A stretch of 64,000 nt of DNA from Parachitinimonas caeni (GTDB lineage: Bacteria > Pseudomonadota > Gammaproteobacteria > Burkholderiales > Chitinimonadaceae): contig NZ_JARRAF010000009.1 in NCBI RefSeq assembly GCF_030129945.1, positions 120,727-184,726 of the forward strand, read 5' to 3'. Both the position numbers and the translations under genes were made by a program. Below the pieces are notes generated by a model that saw only the letters and a program-made list of their open reading frames with translations, did no database searches and was not told where the DNA came from. Of this stretch, positions 63,529-64,000 are shown one piece after another (position 1 is the first letter of the stretch; every line of letters starts with the position of its first letter).

Positions 63529-64000
63529 TCATGCCGCCTTGCTATGGCGAACCATGAAGTCAGGGCAATAATCTGTCTGCATAGGCAGGTCATACCCTTT
63601 GTCATAGGCAATGGCGGCAAGGGCTGTCAGGGTGAAGGATAGATAGCCAATGTGATCGTTCTGCAGGTAGTAACCCTCTTCCTCCCAAAAGCCGTCGTGA
63701 TCGGTTTCTCGCTCCCAGTAGCGTTGGTGTGCAATTAGGCCCTGCTGGTAGGCTACTTGAAAAGCTGTGGCATTTTCCTTTATCAGGGCCGTTAAAGCTT
63801 GCAGGCAAGGAATCATCAAGCGGCAGAAATGGTGGTGGTAATACGCCTCACGCACCTTGCCTTTGGGTGGTTTGGTGTCAGGTTCCGCCTGTTTATAAAC
63901 TTTCCTCGTAAACAGATCCGGCTGTTTAACCTGCCACTGTTTCATAGCCTCAATCGGAGACAAGAAGTTGAGGGCTTTTTGTGGGATGTGATGATTGTAG
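63529..64000 (-). CDS. edge-truncated ORF: transposase C-terminus joined to Imm49-like domain
   Basis: The frame enters from the right edge as YNHHIPQKALNFLSPIEAMK then QWQVKQPDLFTRKVYKQAEP, the usual end of IS481/IS3-type DDE transposases, where a stop normally follows. Here it reads on into about 110 residues: AYYHHHFCRLMIPCLQALTA, FQVAYQQGLIAHQRYWERET, LSFTLTALAAIAYDKGYDLP, MQTDYCPDF. The second part resembles Imm49 immunity proteins (helix with H..YW, then LALA.A.DRG.....SDY.P). Either an insertion sequence landed in an immunity gene and fused in frame, or one end of the element runs into it. The only start inside the window is a TTG at 63963. Confidence 0.5.
   Translation of the reverse strand, partial: YNHHIPQKALNFLSPIEAMKQWQVKQPDLFTRKVYKQAEPDTKPPKGKVREAYYHHHFCRLMIPCLQALTALIKENATAFQVAYQQGLIAHQRYWERETDHDGFWEEEGYYLQNDHIGYLSFTLTALAAIAYDKGYDLPMQTDYCPDFMVRHSKAA

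Overview
This is a 64-kb, mostly GC-rich chromosomal window. The organism is probably a betaproteobacterium, with Neisseriales (Chromobacteriaceae or Chitinibacteraceae-like) the best guess. That rests on overall gene style, CesT-type type III chaperones, a PvdE-like peptide exporter, DUF4401 and DUF481 proteins and an rtcB/zinc-ribbon pair; no marker gene fixes the taxon. No rRNA, tRNA or CRISPR array was seen.

Layout. (1) 0.1-1.3 kb: an alpha/beta hydrolase, then about 1 kb without a convincing gene. (2) 2.2-12.7 kb: a tight seven-gene plus-strand cluster. It holds a small subunit of a flavin dehydrogenase, two glucose-dehydrogenase-type GMC catalytic subunits, a ferritin-like/SnoaL fusion, an acetoacetate-decarboxylase-like protein, a third GMC oxidoreductase and an enlarged UbiD-type decarboxylase. 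The set reads as one oxidation/decarboxylation pathway; I do not recognise its product. (3) 12.7-15.1 kb: an AT-rich orphan PD-(D/E)XK-like protein, then rtcB and a zinc-ribbon gene on the minus strand. (4) 15.4-19.4 kb: two tandem chaperone-effector modules, likely type III secretion cargo. (5) 19.7-25.7 kb: a chemoreceptor, three small or uncharacterised exported proteins and a GNAT acetyltransferase. (6) 25.8-31.2 kb: a duplicated membrane-protein/propeller locus. One copy is split and one fused, each copy begins with an overlapping small ORF, and their 3' ends are almost identical.

(7) 31.3-59.0 kb, all minus strand: a biosynthetic gene cluster. The core is a 3443-aa hybrid with order AT-ACP-KS-AT-MT-ACP-aminotransferase-C-A-T, followed by a 1497-aa C-A-T-C NRPS. 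Both A domains read as glycine-like (DILQLGVIWK by eye). The expected chain is a starter acyl unit extended by malonate, C-methylated, transaminated to a beta-amino acid, then joined to two glycine-like residues. The NRPS ends in a condensation domain with no thioesterase, so release may be by condensation onto a free amine. Accessory genes are an AsnB-like amidotransferase, a cyclic-peptide-type ABC exporter, an SPFH membrane protein, a small P-loop kinase-like protein and a type II thioesterase. A DUF481 outer-membrane protein, a DUF697 protein and a rhomboid protein lie within or beside the cluster.

The cluster is full of repeats. A 1.7-kb block of inverted and direct GC-rich repeats separates the two megasynthase genes. 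A MITE-like element with terminal inverted repeats abuts the start of the hybrid gene, a second lies upstream of the exporter, and a decayed third lies before the next gene.

(8) 59.9-64 kb: a large indolepyruvate:ferredoxin oxidoreductase, then an edge-truncated ORF that joins a transposase C-terminus to an Imm49-like immunity domain.
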